64,000 bases of DNA from VBDM01 sp035280025 (GCA_035280025.1 DATEGT010000195.1:7302-71301), one strand, 5' to 3'. Positions 16,775-24,798 are shown, counted from the stretch's first letter. Numbers and translations: made by a program. The notes: generated by a model from the sequence alone, not told the origin.

Positions 16775-17056
16775 TCACCAGCGTTTGGTCTTGATGTTGT
16801 GGACGTGCGCGTGTTCGCCCACTTTGATCGGCGCGACAGCCCGGCCGATGTCGACGCCGTACTTGATCACCGTATCGTTCGCAGCGAGCGCGCGGATGGC
16901 GAGCTTGTGGCCGATGGGTATGTCACTCTGCGCGCGGACTTTGATCTCGCGGTCCTGATCCATGATCCAGCCCGTGAGCTCCTGGCTGGTATTTACCCCT
17001 TCGACGACGACCACACCTACCGAGTCGCCCTCGTCGTGCACAACGAAATGAATCAT
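16775..17056 (-). CDS. UxaA-family lyase small subunit, SAF domain (SuyA-like)
   Basis: The 93-residue SAF-domain protein (MIHFVVHDEGDSVGVVVVEG, then SDIPIGHKLAIRALAANDTVIKYG, ending VGEHAHVHNIKTKRW) corresponds to the N-terminal part of altronate dehydratases but stands alone. The GHKLA histidine and the HVHN segment are the likely metal-site contributions. The C-terminal HVHNxKTKRW pattern and the free-standing form resemble SuyA of sulfolactate sulfo-lyase, from memory of that family. It lies directly upstream of the large subunit; together they would form one enzyme. Confidence 0.82.
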   Translation of the reverse strand: MIHFVVHDEGDSVGVVVVEGVNTSQELTGWIMDQDREIKVRAQSDIPIGHKLAIRALAANDTVIKYGVDIGRAVAPIKVGEHAHVHNIKTKRW

Positions 17057-17076
17057 GGACTCTCCGCCTGAATCCG

Positions 17077-17319
17077 CTAGCGACAAAGCAGGTTGCCGAC
17101 GCTGTAGTCGACCGGCTTGGTGCAATCCTGGGCGTTGACTTGGCGCGATGGGTCGGGTTTCGGCGCGGGATACACGCGCGTCTTGCCGTCCGAACCCGAA
17201 GTGTAGTAGTCGACCGCGTCGGAGGCCATTGCGCCGGCGACGATTGCCGTCGCGACGGGAGCGGCGCAACCGGTCAAGCCCGCCACGCTCAGGGCGATCA
17301 AGGAAGTAAGTCCGCGCAC
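17077..17319 (-). CDS. Small predicted lipoprotein of unknown function
   Basis: The 80-residue protein has a lipoprotein signal peptide ending in the lipobox LTGC (Cys18). The mature part is short, with an Ala-rich segment (APVATAIVAGAMASDAVDYY) and a Pro/Lys/Arg-rich section, and has two further Cys residues near the C-terminus that could form a disulfide. I do not recognise a family. It is transcribed in the same direction as the SuyA-like gene 20 bp downstream, but seems functionally unrelated. Confidence 0.7.
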   Translation of the reverse strand: MRGLTSLIALSVAGLTGCAAPVATAIVAGAMASDAVDYYTSGSDGKTRVYPAPKPDPSRQVNAQDCTKPVDYSVGNLLCR

Positions 17320-17400
17320 GGCGTTGAGGCTAGCACGCGCCGTTGCGCTTGGCTAGAATCCAAGTCTTCCCCGCGGGCCAGGCCCGCCGGAGTTTCCGCC

Positions 17401-18621
17401 ATGAACAAGCCCGTCGAATCGCTGCCGGCCGAAAAGCTCGAATATCTCAAGCGCCGCACCGACAAGTACTTCACCAAGTCGCGAAGCATCGTCGAGAAGT
17501 TCGGAGACCGCACAGTCACCTACGGCGTATTCTTGCGGCGCGGCGTGATCTGCGCGGTCAACCCCGCGATCGACATCCTGCGCACGCACTACCCGGTCAC
17601 GGTCGCGCCGCTCAAGATAACCCGCCTCTACGAAGAAGGAGCCTTTGTTCCCGATCAGAAAGCGATCTTCACCTATACCGGGTCCTTCGCCGCGCTCGTG
17701 GAGCTCGAAACGCTGATCCTGCAGCGGGTCGGGGTCGCTTGCGTCTCGGCGTACAACGCGTACAAGATGTCGATGAACCTCAAGAAAGTCGCGTTCATCG
17801 ACATGCACGCCCGCCACTCTCCGGGAGACGACTTGTCGCTGCTCGCGGCCTACGGCGCCTCCGTTGGAAGCCGCATGGCAAAGCTGGGAGGCGCACTCGG
17901 GTTCATCGGCTCCTCGCAGGACCTCACGGCGCATTTCTACGGGCAGGCGGCCGGGATCGGCACGATGCCGCACGGAATCATCGGCTATGCGGGTTCGACC
18001 CTGCGCGCCGCGCAGATGTACGTCGAGACGCTTCCCCAGGACAACCTTACCGTGCTGATCGACTATTTCGCCAGAGAATATTCCGATGCGCTCGAGGTAT
18101 GCCGCTGGTGGTACAACGAATACCTTCCGCGCGACGAGACGGGGGCGCGCGCACTAGCGCTGAGGATCGATACCCACGGCGAACGGTACGCCGAAGGGCT
18201 CGACTACGAGAAGTCCGTCGACATCCTGGTGAATTGGCTGCACGTGCCCAACGAGTACGAGGCGGTACGCAACGTCATGGGCGAGGAAGCATTCGATGCC
18301 GATAGCCTGAACATCGTCAAGGACCGCGTGCGCAAGGTGCTGTTCGGCACCGGCGTATCGGTCGCGTCGGTGATCCAGCTGCGGCAGACGCTGGACAGGC
18401 AGGGTTTCAACGCGGCCAAGATCGTCGCCTCGTCGGGCTTCAACCTGTTCAAGTGCAAGATGTTCGCCAATGCTCGCGCCCCCCTGGACGTCGTCGGTAC
18501 CGGCTCGTTCATTCCGGAGAATTTTCCGGATACGTTCGCCACCGCAGACATCTACATGTATGAGGGCAAGCCCGGAATCAAGGTGGGCCGCGAGAAACTG
18601 TTCCAAGGCCTGAAACCCTAG
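17401..18621 (+). CDS. Nicotinate phosphoribosyltransferase-family protein, divergent
   Basis: The 406-residue protein shows the fold order of type II phosphoribosyltransferases of the nicotinate/nicotinamide family: an N-terminal alpha/beta domain, VSAYNAYKMSMN near 117-128, the IDMHARHSPGDD region where typical enzymes carry the Gly-x-Arg-Arg motif, GFIGSSQDLT, and GTMPHGIIGYAG where the catalytic His of TMAH(S/E) is kept as TMPH. The binding motifs are therefore altered relative to standard PncB, and the substrate may differ. The start is ATG 17401, at which family homology begins. It is followed 5 bp later by a MetE-like methyltransferase, suggesting a shared operon. Confidence 0.8.
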   Translation: MNKPVESLPAEKLEYLKRRTDKYFTKSRSIVEKFGDRTVTYGVFLRRGVICAVNPAIDILRTHYPVTVAPLKITRLYEEGAFVPDQKAIFTYTGSFAALVELETLILQRVGVACVSAYNAYKMSMNLKKVAFIDMHARHSPGDDLSLLAAYGASVGSRMAKLGGALGFIGSSQDLTAHFYGQAAGIGTMPHGIIGYAGSTLRAAQMYVETLPQDNLTVLIDYFAREYSDALEVCRWWYNEYLPRDETGARALALRIDTHGERYAEGLDYEKSVDILVNWLHVPNEYEAVRNVMGEEAFDADSLNIVKDRVRKVLFGTGVSVASVIQLRQTLDRQGFNAAKIVASSGFNLFKCKMFANARAPLDVVGTGSFIPENFPDTFATADIYMYEGKPGIKVGREKLFQGLKP

Positions 18622-18626
18622 CCTGC

Positions 18627-19658
18627 ATGCTGTTTCCCACGACTCTCGTCGGGAGCTACCCGCAGCCCGAGTGGCTGATTGACAGGAAGAAGCTCTCCGG
18701 GCGATTTCCTCCGCGCGTTCGCGCGAAGGAACTGTGGCGCGTTGCCGAGCCTTTTCTCGCCGAGGCGCAGGATGACGCAACGCTCCTTGCGATACGGGCG
18801 CAGGAGCAGGCGGGCCTGGACATCATCACCGACGGCGAAATCCGCCGCGAAAGCTACTCCAACCGCTTCGCAACGGCTCTGGATGGGGTGGACATCGACA
18901 ACCCGGGCTCGGCGCTCGATCGGTCCGGTCACCCCAATCCAGTGCCACGTATCGTCGGGAAGATCCGCCGCCGGCATTCCGTGGAAGTCGCCGACCTCGA
19001 GTTCCTGCGCGCGCACACGCACCGCAAGATCAAGATGACGGTTCCGGGCCCGTTCACCATGTCGCAGCAGGCGCAAAACGATTTCTACACGTCCGACGAG
19101 GACGCCGCGATGGACTACGCGGTCGCGGTGAACGAGGAGATTCGCGACTTGTTCAGCGCCGGCGCGGACATCGTGCAGATCGACGAGCCCTACATGCAGG
19201 CGCGTCCGGAGAAAGCGAGGGCGTACGGACTGAAGGCCCTGAACCGGGCGCTGGAGGGAGTGCATGGCACGACTGCGGTGCACATCTGCTTCGGATACGC
19301 CGCGGTGATCCACAAGCGACCGTCCGGATATTCGTTCCTGGGCGAGCTCGCGGGCTGCTCCTGCGGTCAAGTATCGATCGAGACAGCGCAGTCCAACCTC
19401 GAATGCTCGGTGCTCAGGTCCCTTCCCGGAAAGAAGATCATCCTGGGGGTGATCGACCTGAACGACATGACGGTCGAAACGCCGGAGAAGGTGGCAGCGC
19501 GCATCCGCCGCGCCCTCCCCTACGCGCATCCCGAGGACATCATCGTCGCTCCCGATTGCGGCATGAAATACCTGCCCCGGGAAGTCGCGTTCGGGAAAAT
19601 GAGAGCCCTGGTCGAAGGCGCGAAGATCGTCCGGGCCGAGGCCGAAGGAGCGCCCTAA
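18627..19658 (+). CDS. Core-MetE-like cobalamin-independent methionine synthase family protein
   Basis: The 343-residue protein corresponds to the C-terminal catalytic half of MetE. The four zinc ligands of the family are all present: His219 and Cys221 (VHICFGY), Glu252 (SIETAQ) and Cys311 (PDCGMKYLP). The substrate-site motifs LVGSYPQP, TDGEIRRESY and QIDEPYM are also intact. It lacks the N-terminal half of full MetE, so it is a short or core-type enzyme that would methylate homocysteine or a related thiol from an unknown donor. It follows the phosphoribosyltransferase homologue by 5 bp. About 290 bp without a gene follow; they hold a promoter and leader for the next lipoprotein gene. Confidence 0.85.
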   Translation: MLFPTTLVGSYPQPEWLIDRKKLSGRFPPRVRAKELWRVAEPFLAEAQDDATLLAIRAQEQAGLDIITDGEIRRESYSNRFATALDGVDIDNPGSALDRSGHPNPVPRIVGKIRRRHSVEVADLEFLRAHTHRKIKMTVPGPFTMSQQAQNDFYTSDEDAAMDYAVAVNEEIRDLFSAGADIVQIDEPYMQARPEKARAYGLKALNRALEGVHGTTAVHICFGYAAVIHKRPSGYSFLGELAGCSCGQVSIETAQSNLECSVLRSLPGKKIILGVIDLNDMTVETPEKVAARIRRALPYAHPEDIIVAPDCGMKYLPREVAFGKMRALVEGAKIVRAEAEGAP

Positions 19659-19757
19659 CGGTCAAAGGTGTTGGCCGGCCCCTAAAGCAGTCCAAAAGCA
19701 GGACGAATGTCCGCCCTTAGTTCTCCTAAGAACCAAGGACATACGGCCACAAATCAA

Positions 19758-19786
19758 TTTACAAAGTTAATATTTTGGTCTATCAT
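19758..19786 (+). promoter_or_regulatory. Sigma70 promoter upstream of the repeat lipoprotein
   Basis: TTTACA at 19758-19763 and TATCAT at 19781-19786 each match five of six consensus positions with ideal 17-bp spacing, in a locally AT-rich stretch that stands out from the GC-rich surroundings. Transcription would start near 19793, giving a leader of about 150 nt before the ATG at 19945. Confidence 0.65.
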
Positions 19787-19796
19787 GTTGGGTCCC

Positions 19797-19890
19797 AAAG
19801 GGTAATCATCGCAAAGGCAAACCCTGAGGGTCGCGTGAGCGGTGCTTTTTGTCGGTGGGAGCCGTAAATCCGCCCGAGGGGGCCCTATTT
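19797..19890 (+). promoter_or_regulatory. Structured 5' leader, partly GEMM-I (c-di-GMP riboswitch)-like
   Basis: The leader holds a CGCAAAGGCAAACC block (19809-19822), which matches the first conserved half of c-di-GMP-I riboswitches. It is followed by two small hairpins (ACCC-TGA-GGGT and CGC-GTGA-GCG, the latter with a GNRA loop) and an AGCCG block. The usual GACGCAAAGCC and GGGUUACC elements are not clearly present, so this is either a divergent or decayed riboswitch or another structured element. Confidence 0.35.
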
Positions 19891-19944
19891 CCTTGTACCC
19901 CCTTCGGCGTTTCGTGTGGAATAGCGCGTTCGTAGGGGGGAGTC

Positions 19945-21465
19945 ATGAGAAGTCAAAGCAGAGCCATCGTTGCGGCCCTATTTATGGTCGCTGGGGCGCT
20001 TGCAGGCTGCTCGAGCGACACCACGACCACTTCTTCGTGCGGCCTCGGACCAGGCTGTGCCACCGGCGGCACTTTGGGTGGCGGCACCACCACCGGCGGG
20101 ACGACTACGGGCGGCACGACCACCGGTGGGACGACCACCGGCGGGACGACCACGGGTGGGACGACCACTGGCGGCACGACCACTGGCGGCACGACCACTG
20201 GCGGGACCACCAACCCGGCCGGAGGAATCGCCTTCGTTTCCGCCACCCCCGCGGCGATCGGCGTTCAAGGTTCGGGCCAGCCCACCACATCGGCGGTGGT
20301 TTTCAAGGTCACCGACGCTGCCGGCGCTGCCGCCCCCGGCGCCATCGTCAACTTCGTCATGTCGGGCCCCAGCGGAGGAACGTACATCGGCACGCCGAAC
20401 GACGGCACCCCGACGACCGCGAGCGGAGTTACGGACGGGAGCGGCAACGTCACGGTGATCCTGAACAGCGGGAACGTGGCGGGTCCGGTCACCATATCCG
20501 CGACGGTGTCGGCGGGCGCCGCGAGCTTTTCTGCTTCGTCCTCGGTAATATCGATCGGCGGCGCAGTGCCCTCTGCAAGTCACCTGAGCCTCTCCGCCTC
20601 GGTACTCAACTTGCCAGGGCTGGTACGCATCGATAACATCCAGAGCAAGGTGCTCGTGCTGGTGGCAGATCGCTTCACCAACGCAACCATTCTTGCCGGA
20701 ACGGTTGTGTCTTTCTACACGGAAGCGGGCGCTGTCGGAGCCAGCACGGTTCTCGACAATACGGGGGCCGGGACTGTGCAACTCCGCACGCAGCTTCCCA
20801 TTCCGATCGACACTGCTCCCCTGGGCGCGCCCAACCCCGAGGACGGCCTGTCCAGGCTGATCGCGGTGGTGCGCGGCGAGGAGGCGTTCACCGATGTGAA
20901 CGGCAACGGGGTCTTCGATCTCGGCGAGCCCTTCGTGGATGCGGCCAGCGAGCCCTTCATCGACGCCAACGACAACGGCGTCTGGGATCCGGGCGAGTTC
21001 TACGTCGACACCAACGGGAATGGAGTGTTCGACGGACCGAACGGGGTGTGGGACGGCCCGGGCTGCCCGCAGGCCGGCTGCATTACGAGCCCGACCATTT
21101 GGACCTCCATGAACATCCTGTTCACCAGCAACCCGGCGAACTGCTCGATCTCGCCGTCCACGTTCGGCCCGCTCGCGAAAGGAGGCCTGCAGTCGTTCAC
21201 GTTCACGATGAGCGACTTCAACGGGAATCCGCCGATCGCCGGCACCAGCGTTTCGTTCGCCACGACCAACGGGTCGCTCACGGGCGCGACGGGCTTCACC
21301 GTGCCGGATACGAACGTTGCGGGCCCCTACACGGTAAGCTTCAACTTGAGCAACACGAATGCAGGGGCCGCGGTCGGGGCTACGGTTTCGGCGACCGTTA
21401 CGCCAAGTCCGGGAGAAACGGTCCAGGCGACGTGCAATCCCACTAGCACGGGCACCCTGAACTAG
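19945..21465 (+). CDS. Repeat-linker surface lipoprotein with Ig-like and calcium-binding-type repeats
   Basis: The 506-residue protein has a lipoprotein signal (lipobox ending LAGC, Cys22), then a Gly-Thr linker of about eight GGTTT units (about 44-92). A Big-1/invasin-like immunoglobulin domain follows (about 95-195, with VVFKVTDAAGAAAPGAIVNFVMSG and TDGSGNVTVIL), then a mid section, Asp/Asn-rich EF-hand/dockerin-like repeats (DVNGNGVFDLGEPF, DANDNGVWDPGEF, DTNGNGVFDGPNG, about 313-372), and a second Ig-like region. Such proteins sit on the outer membrane and serve in adhesion or matrix contact; no exact function is known. A terminator follows. It stands alone between two unrelated genes. 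Confidence 0.88.
   Translation: MRSQSRAIVAALFMVAGALAGCSSDTTTTSSCGLGPGCATGGTLGGGTTTGGTTTGGTTTGGTTTGGTTTGGTTTGGTTTGGTTTGGTTNPAGGIAFVSATPAAIGVQGSGQPTTSAVVFKVTDAAGAAAPGAIVNFVMSGPSGGTYIGTPNDGTPTTASGVTDGSGNVTVILNSGNVAGPVTISATVSAGAASFSASSSVISIGGAVPSASHLSLSASVLNLPGLVRIDNIQSKVLVLVADRFTNATILAGTVVSFYTEAGAVGASTVLDNTGAGTVQLRTQLPIPIDTAPLGAPNPEDGLSRLIAVVRGEEAFTDVNGNGVFDLGEPFVDAASEPFIDANDNGVWDPGEFYVDTNGNGVFDGPNGVWDGPGCPQAGCITSPTIWTSMNILFTSNPANCSISPSTFGPLAKGGLQSFTFTMSDFNGNPPIAGTSVSFATTNGSLTGATGFTVPDTNVAGPYTVSFNLSNTNAGAAVGATVSATVTPSPGETVQATCNPTSTGTLN
20086..20211 (+). repeat. In-frame 15-bp tandem repeat encoding GGTTT units
   Basis: The repeat spans about 8.4 copies of a 15-bp unit of the form ACSACNACNGGYGGS, coding Thr-Thr-Thr-Gly-Gly. 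Copies differ mostly at third positions. As the unit is a multiple of three, copy-number change would lengthen or shorten the linker without breaking the frame. Confidence 0.95.
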
Positions 21466-21503
21466 CCGACGGGCAACCCGCGGTCACCGAAACGCGTCTC
21501 GAG

Positions 21504-21534
21504 CCGGCCCCTGCGACAGGGCCGGTTCTGTTTT
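21504..21534 (+). terminator. Rho-independent terminator after the surface lipoprotein
   Basis: A GC-rich hairpin (CCGGCCC...GGGCCGG, 21504-21525, with inner CTG/CAG pairing and one bulge) is followed by TTCTGTTTT. It lies 39 bp after the lipoprotein stop and just before the convergent lyase gene. Confidence 0.75.
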
Positions 21535-22709
21535 CAGGCGGCGTGCAGCCGGCGGAACCCCGCGTCCAAGTCCGAAATCAGATCCTCGACGTTCTCCAGA
21601 CCGGCGTGGATCCGGAAGGAGGGGCCCTTGTGCGGCCAGCGCGTGGCCGTGCGCATCTCTCCGGGGTCGAAGGGAACGATCAGGCTTTCGAATCCGCCCC
21701 AGGACGATCCGATCCCGAACAGCTCCAAGCCGTCGATCATCGCGCACAGGGCCCGATCGCTGATCCCCTCCTTGAGAACGACGCTGAAAAGGCCGGAGGC
21801 ACCGCTGAAATCGCGCTTCCAGATCGCGTGTCCCGGATCCCCGGGGAGCGCAGGGTAAAGCACGCGCTCGACCTCGGGCCGGCGTACGATCCATTCGGCC
21901 AGCGCAAGCCCCGCCGCCCAATGCTGTTTCAGCCGCACAGCCAGCGTGCGCAGGCCCCGCTGCCCCAGATAGATATCGTCCGGCCCTGCGGTTTGGCCGA
22001 GCTCATACGTCGAGGCCTTCAGCTTCTGCCACGCGTGCTTTGCGCAGGTGACCGCACCGAGCATGGCGTCGGAGTGGCCGACGATGTATTTGGTCGCCGA
22101 TTGCACCGACACGTCGATGCCGTGGACAAAAGGCTTGAAATAGAGCGGAGTCGCCCAGGTATTGTCGGCGATCACCGTGATCCCGCGACGACGCGCAAGC
22201 TCGCCGATGGCCGGCGTGTCCTGCATCTCGAAAGTGAGCGAACCCGGCGACTCGAGATAGACCACCCGGGTTTCAGGCCGCATCAGCGAATCTATCGATG
22301 AACCCGCCAGCGGATCGAAGAAGGTCGTGCTCACTCCGAATCGAGCGAGGAATCCCTTGGCGAAATTGCGCGTGGGACCGTAGACGCTGTCGCTCATGAG
22401 GACATGGTCTCCCGAGGACAGATACGCGAGCAACGCTCCAGCACAGGCGGCGAGCCCGGAGGGATAGAGCAGCGTCCGATGCCCCCCCTCGAGGACAGCG
22501 ATAGCTTCCCGCAGGGCTTCGGTCGTGGGCGTGCCGTAGCGCCCATAGAAAGTGCCCGGCTGCTCGAGCAGCCAGTCCTTTCGCCTGCGGCGGAATTCCT
22601 CGACAGTCGGCGAAAGGATTGTCGAAGCGTGGTACACGGGAGGATTTACGGCGCCATGATGCCGCTCTGGGTGAAGTCCGGAATGGACGATGGTCGTCTC
22701 TTCGTGCAT
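21534..22709 (-). CDS. metC: Cystathionine beta-lyase (MetC-type PLP enzyme)
   Basis: The 391-residue protein is a Cys/Met-metabolism PLP enzyme of fold type I. The PLP lysine is Lys207 in SVQSATKYIVGHSDAMLG, and the conserved RYGTPTTEAL (58-67), LYPSGLAA (81-88), YLESPGSLTFEMQD (151-164) and ADNTWATP (181-188) stretches are present. The STWATP/SPGS variants and overall pattern favour cystathionine beta-lyase, which makes homocysteine from cystathionine, over gamma-synthase; related lyases in the family cannot be fully excluded. It is convergent with the lipoprotein gene and divergent from the MATE pump. Confidence 0.88.
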   Translation of the reverse strand: MHEETTIVHSGLHPERHHGAVNPPVYHASTILSPTVEEFRRRRKDWLLEQPGTFYGRYGTPTTEALREAIAVLEGGHRTLLYPSGLAACAGALLAYLSSGDHVLMSDSVYGPTRNFAKGFLARFGVSTTFFDPLAGSSIDSLMRPETRVVYLESPGSLTFEMQDTPAIGELARRRGITVIADNTWATPLYFKPFVHGIDVSVQSATKYIVGHSDAMLGAVTCAKHAWQKLKASTYELGQTAGPDDIYLGQRGLRTLAVRLKQHWAAGLALAEWIVRRPEVERVLYPALPGDPGHAIWKRDFSGASGLFSVVLKEGISDRALCAMIDGLELFGIGSSWGGFESLIVPFDPGEMRTATRWPHKGPSFRIHAGLENVEDLISDLDAGFRRLHAA

Positions 22710-22818
22710 GAGGCCCTCTCTCGACGTCTGGACAGGCGGATGCGGCTATTCTGACAGCAACGGGACGCCATGTAGTCCAACGTACAATGGCGGTCGCTTT
22801 TGGGGGGCAGAGCACTTC

Positions 22819-24258
22819 GTGATTCCGGCAACTCACACCGTTAGGGCCATCGCTCGGCTCGCCTGGCCTGTTCTCGTCGCTCAGCTCGCGGTCATCGCGA
22901 GCGGGGTGCTGGACACGGTAATGGCGGGCCGTTACAGCGCGGTCGATCTCGCCGCAGTCGGGATAGGCGCGAGCATCTACTTCAGCGTCTTCATCGGTTT
23001 GATGGGTGTCGTGCAGGCTCTCTCTCCCATCGCGGGCCAGCTGTTCGGCGGGAAGCACTACGAGCGAATCGGGGAGGAGACGCGGCAGACTGCTTGGCTC
23101 GCGCTCGCGCTGTCTGCGCTCGGGGTACTTCTGCTCGCCTTCCCCGAGCCGTTCTTGAGGTTGTCGGGAGCGCCTCCCGAGGTCGAGGTGCGGACCCGGG
23201 CCTACCTGCAGGGTATCGCCTGGGCCCTGCCCGCTATGCTGCAGTTTCGCGTTTTCTTCGCTCTCACGACCGCGGTGTCGCGCCCGCGCGCCGTCATGGC
23301 GATCAACCTAGTCTACTTTGTCACCAAGATCCCACTGAACGCCCTGTTCATCTACGGTGCGCTCGGCGCGCCCGAACTGGGTGGGCCCGGCTGCGCCGTC
23401 GCGACCGCGATCTCGAGCTGGCTTGTCGTCGCCCTTGCCTGGATCTATTGCGCCCGACATCCTTTCTACGAGCCGTTTCGCGTGTTTGACCGGTGGTCAT
23501 GGCCGGACCCGGGTATTCTCTGGAACCACCTCAAGCTGGGTGTCCCGATGGGGCTCGCCCTCTTCGTGGAGGTCACGTCGTTCACCTTCATGGCGATATT
23601 CCTCGCCCGCCTCGGGGCTGCAACCTCGGCGGGACATCAGATCGCGTCGAACGTCACCGCGGTCTTCTACATGTTCGGGCTCGCGGTAGGGAACGCGACC
23701 GGAGTGCTCATTGCTCAAGCGGTCGGGGCCCGCGACCTCGTGCGGGCGCGGCATACCGGATTCACCGGAATGCGCATGATGCTCGGCGTTTCCGTCTGCG
23801 CCGGCGCGCTGATCTCCCTATCCGCACCGCATATCGTCGCTCTCTATTCGTACGACCCGAATGTGCGGGCGCTCGCCAGCAGGCTGTTGCTTTACGTTGC
23901 GCTCTTCCAGATCTTCGATACGGCGCAAGTCGTGATCGTGAACGCGCTGCGAGGCTACAGGATCACATTCATCCCCATGCTGGTCTACACCATCGCCCTG
24001 TGGGGGATCGGACTGGGAGGAGGCTACGCATTGGGCCTGGAGGAAATTCCGGTCGCGAGCGTGATCGGGCTCACGACGCCCATGGGGGCGGCCGGGTTCT
24101 GGCTCGCTGGAGTCGCAAGCCTCGTCGTTGCAAGCTCTATCCTGCTCGCCTACTTTGCGCGGGCCAGCGCTTCGCCGCCTGCTTCCGGTTCCGCCGGCCT
24201 AGACCCCGGGACGGGCGAGGGCGGGCAAAGCGGGGGCGGCAGCCGCGGCACGTCCTGA
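22819..24258 (+). CDS. MATE family multidrug efflux protein (NorM-like, GTG start)
   Basis: The 479-residue protein has twelve predicted membrane spans and the MATE signature (ARLAWPVLVAQLAVIASGVLDTVMAGRYSAVDLAAVGIGASIY, near the N-terminus; mid-protein GAATSAGHQIASNVTAVFYMFGLAVGNATGVLIAQAVGA). It would extrude cationic compounds in exchange for Na+ or H+. The only in-frame ATGs lie upstream inside the divergent lyase start region, so I chose GTG 22819, where the hydrophobic family start begins and a GGGGGG ribosome-like stretch precedes. The last 60 bp overlap the convergent bactofilin gene. Confidence 0.9.
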   Translation: MIPATHTVRAIARLAWPVLVAQLAVIASGVLDTVMAGRYSAVDLAAVGIGASIYFSVFIGLMGVVQALSPIAGQLFGGKHYERIGEETRQTAWLALALSALGVLLLAFPEPFLRLSGAPPEVEVRTRAYLQGIAWALPAMLQFRVFFALTTAVSRPRAVMAINLVYFVTKIPLNALFIYGALGAPELGGPGCAVATAISSWLVVALAWIYCARHPFYEPFRVFDRWSWPDPGILWNHLKLGVPMGLALFVEVTSFTFMAIFLARLGAATSAGHQIASNVTAVFYMFGLAVGNATGVLIAQAVGARDLVRARHTGFTGMRMMLGVSVCAGALISLSAPHIVALYSYDPNVRALASRLLLYVALFQIFDTAQVVIVNALRGYRITFIPMLVYTIALWGIGLGGGYALGLEEIPVASVIGLTTPMGAAGFWLAGVASLVVASSILLAYFARASASPPASGSAGLDPGTGEGGQSGGGSRGTS

Positions 24259-24798
24259 ATCAGGCCGGGCGCCGCTTCTGGCTTGCGCCTCGGTCAGCGC
24301 CGCGATATCGCCGGAGATTTCGCCGCCTTCCTCGATCGTAAGCTTGCCGTAGCGGATCTTCCCGGACACCTTTCCCGTGGCGCAGACCAGCAGGTGCTTG
24401 CGCACGGTCAGCTCGCCCTCGAGGCATCCGCGGATCTCCGCCATGTCGACTCCCGCCTTCCCGGCGAACACGCCCCTCTCCGAGATCTGGATGACGCGGC
24501 TGTCCATCGAGGCTTCTACACGCCCCTCGACGATCAGCGTATCGCAGTCGGTAATCTCGGCGCCCTTCAACTTGATGTCGGGACCGACGATGAGCTTGCT
24601 CGGGGTACTGTCCTCGGAACGCACGGGCTTGGTCTCCTCGCGCTGGATCGGCGGGACCGGCTTGGCCGGCTCTATCTTGAATGCGTCCGGCCTTGCGGCG
24701 TCGGCACCCGGGGGGGACAGGGCCTCCTGCAGACGGCTGTACGGCGATTGAACCCGCGGGGATTGCGGAAGGTCTCGCTTGCGAAAGTTGTCCAACAC
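24199..24798 (-). CDS. Bactofilin family polymer-forming protein (GTG start)
   Basis: The 199-residue protein has a disordered, Pro-rich N-terminal region (1-65), a central bactofilin beta-helix (about 68-165; KLIVGPDIKLKGAEITDCDTLIVEGRVEASM, GVFAGKAGVDMAEIRGCLEGELTVRKHLLV, TGKVSGKIRYGKLTIEEGGEISGDI) and an Ala/Pro-rich tail. Bactofilins form filaments without nucleotide and act in cell shape, pili or motility positioning. The start is GTG 24798 with an AGGAG ribosome site. A consensus sigma54 promoter lies about 75 bp upstream. Its 3' end overlaps the MATE gene by 60 bp. The following roughly 270 bp up to 25072 carry only this promoter. Confidence 0.9.
   Translation of the reverse strand: MLDNFRKRDLPQSPRVQSPYSRLQEALSPPGADAARPDAFKIEPAKPVPPIQREETKPVRSEDSTPSKLIVGPDIKLKGAEITDCDTLIVEGRVEASMDSRVIQISERGVFAGKAGVDMAEIRGCLEGELTVRKHLLVCATGKVSGKIRYGKLTIEEGGEISGDIAALTEAQARSGARPDSGRAAAAAPALPALARPGV

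Noticed and set aside
20086..20211. CRISPR array
   Set aside because: The units are contiguous 15-bp coding repeats without spacers.
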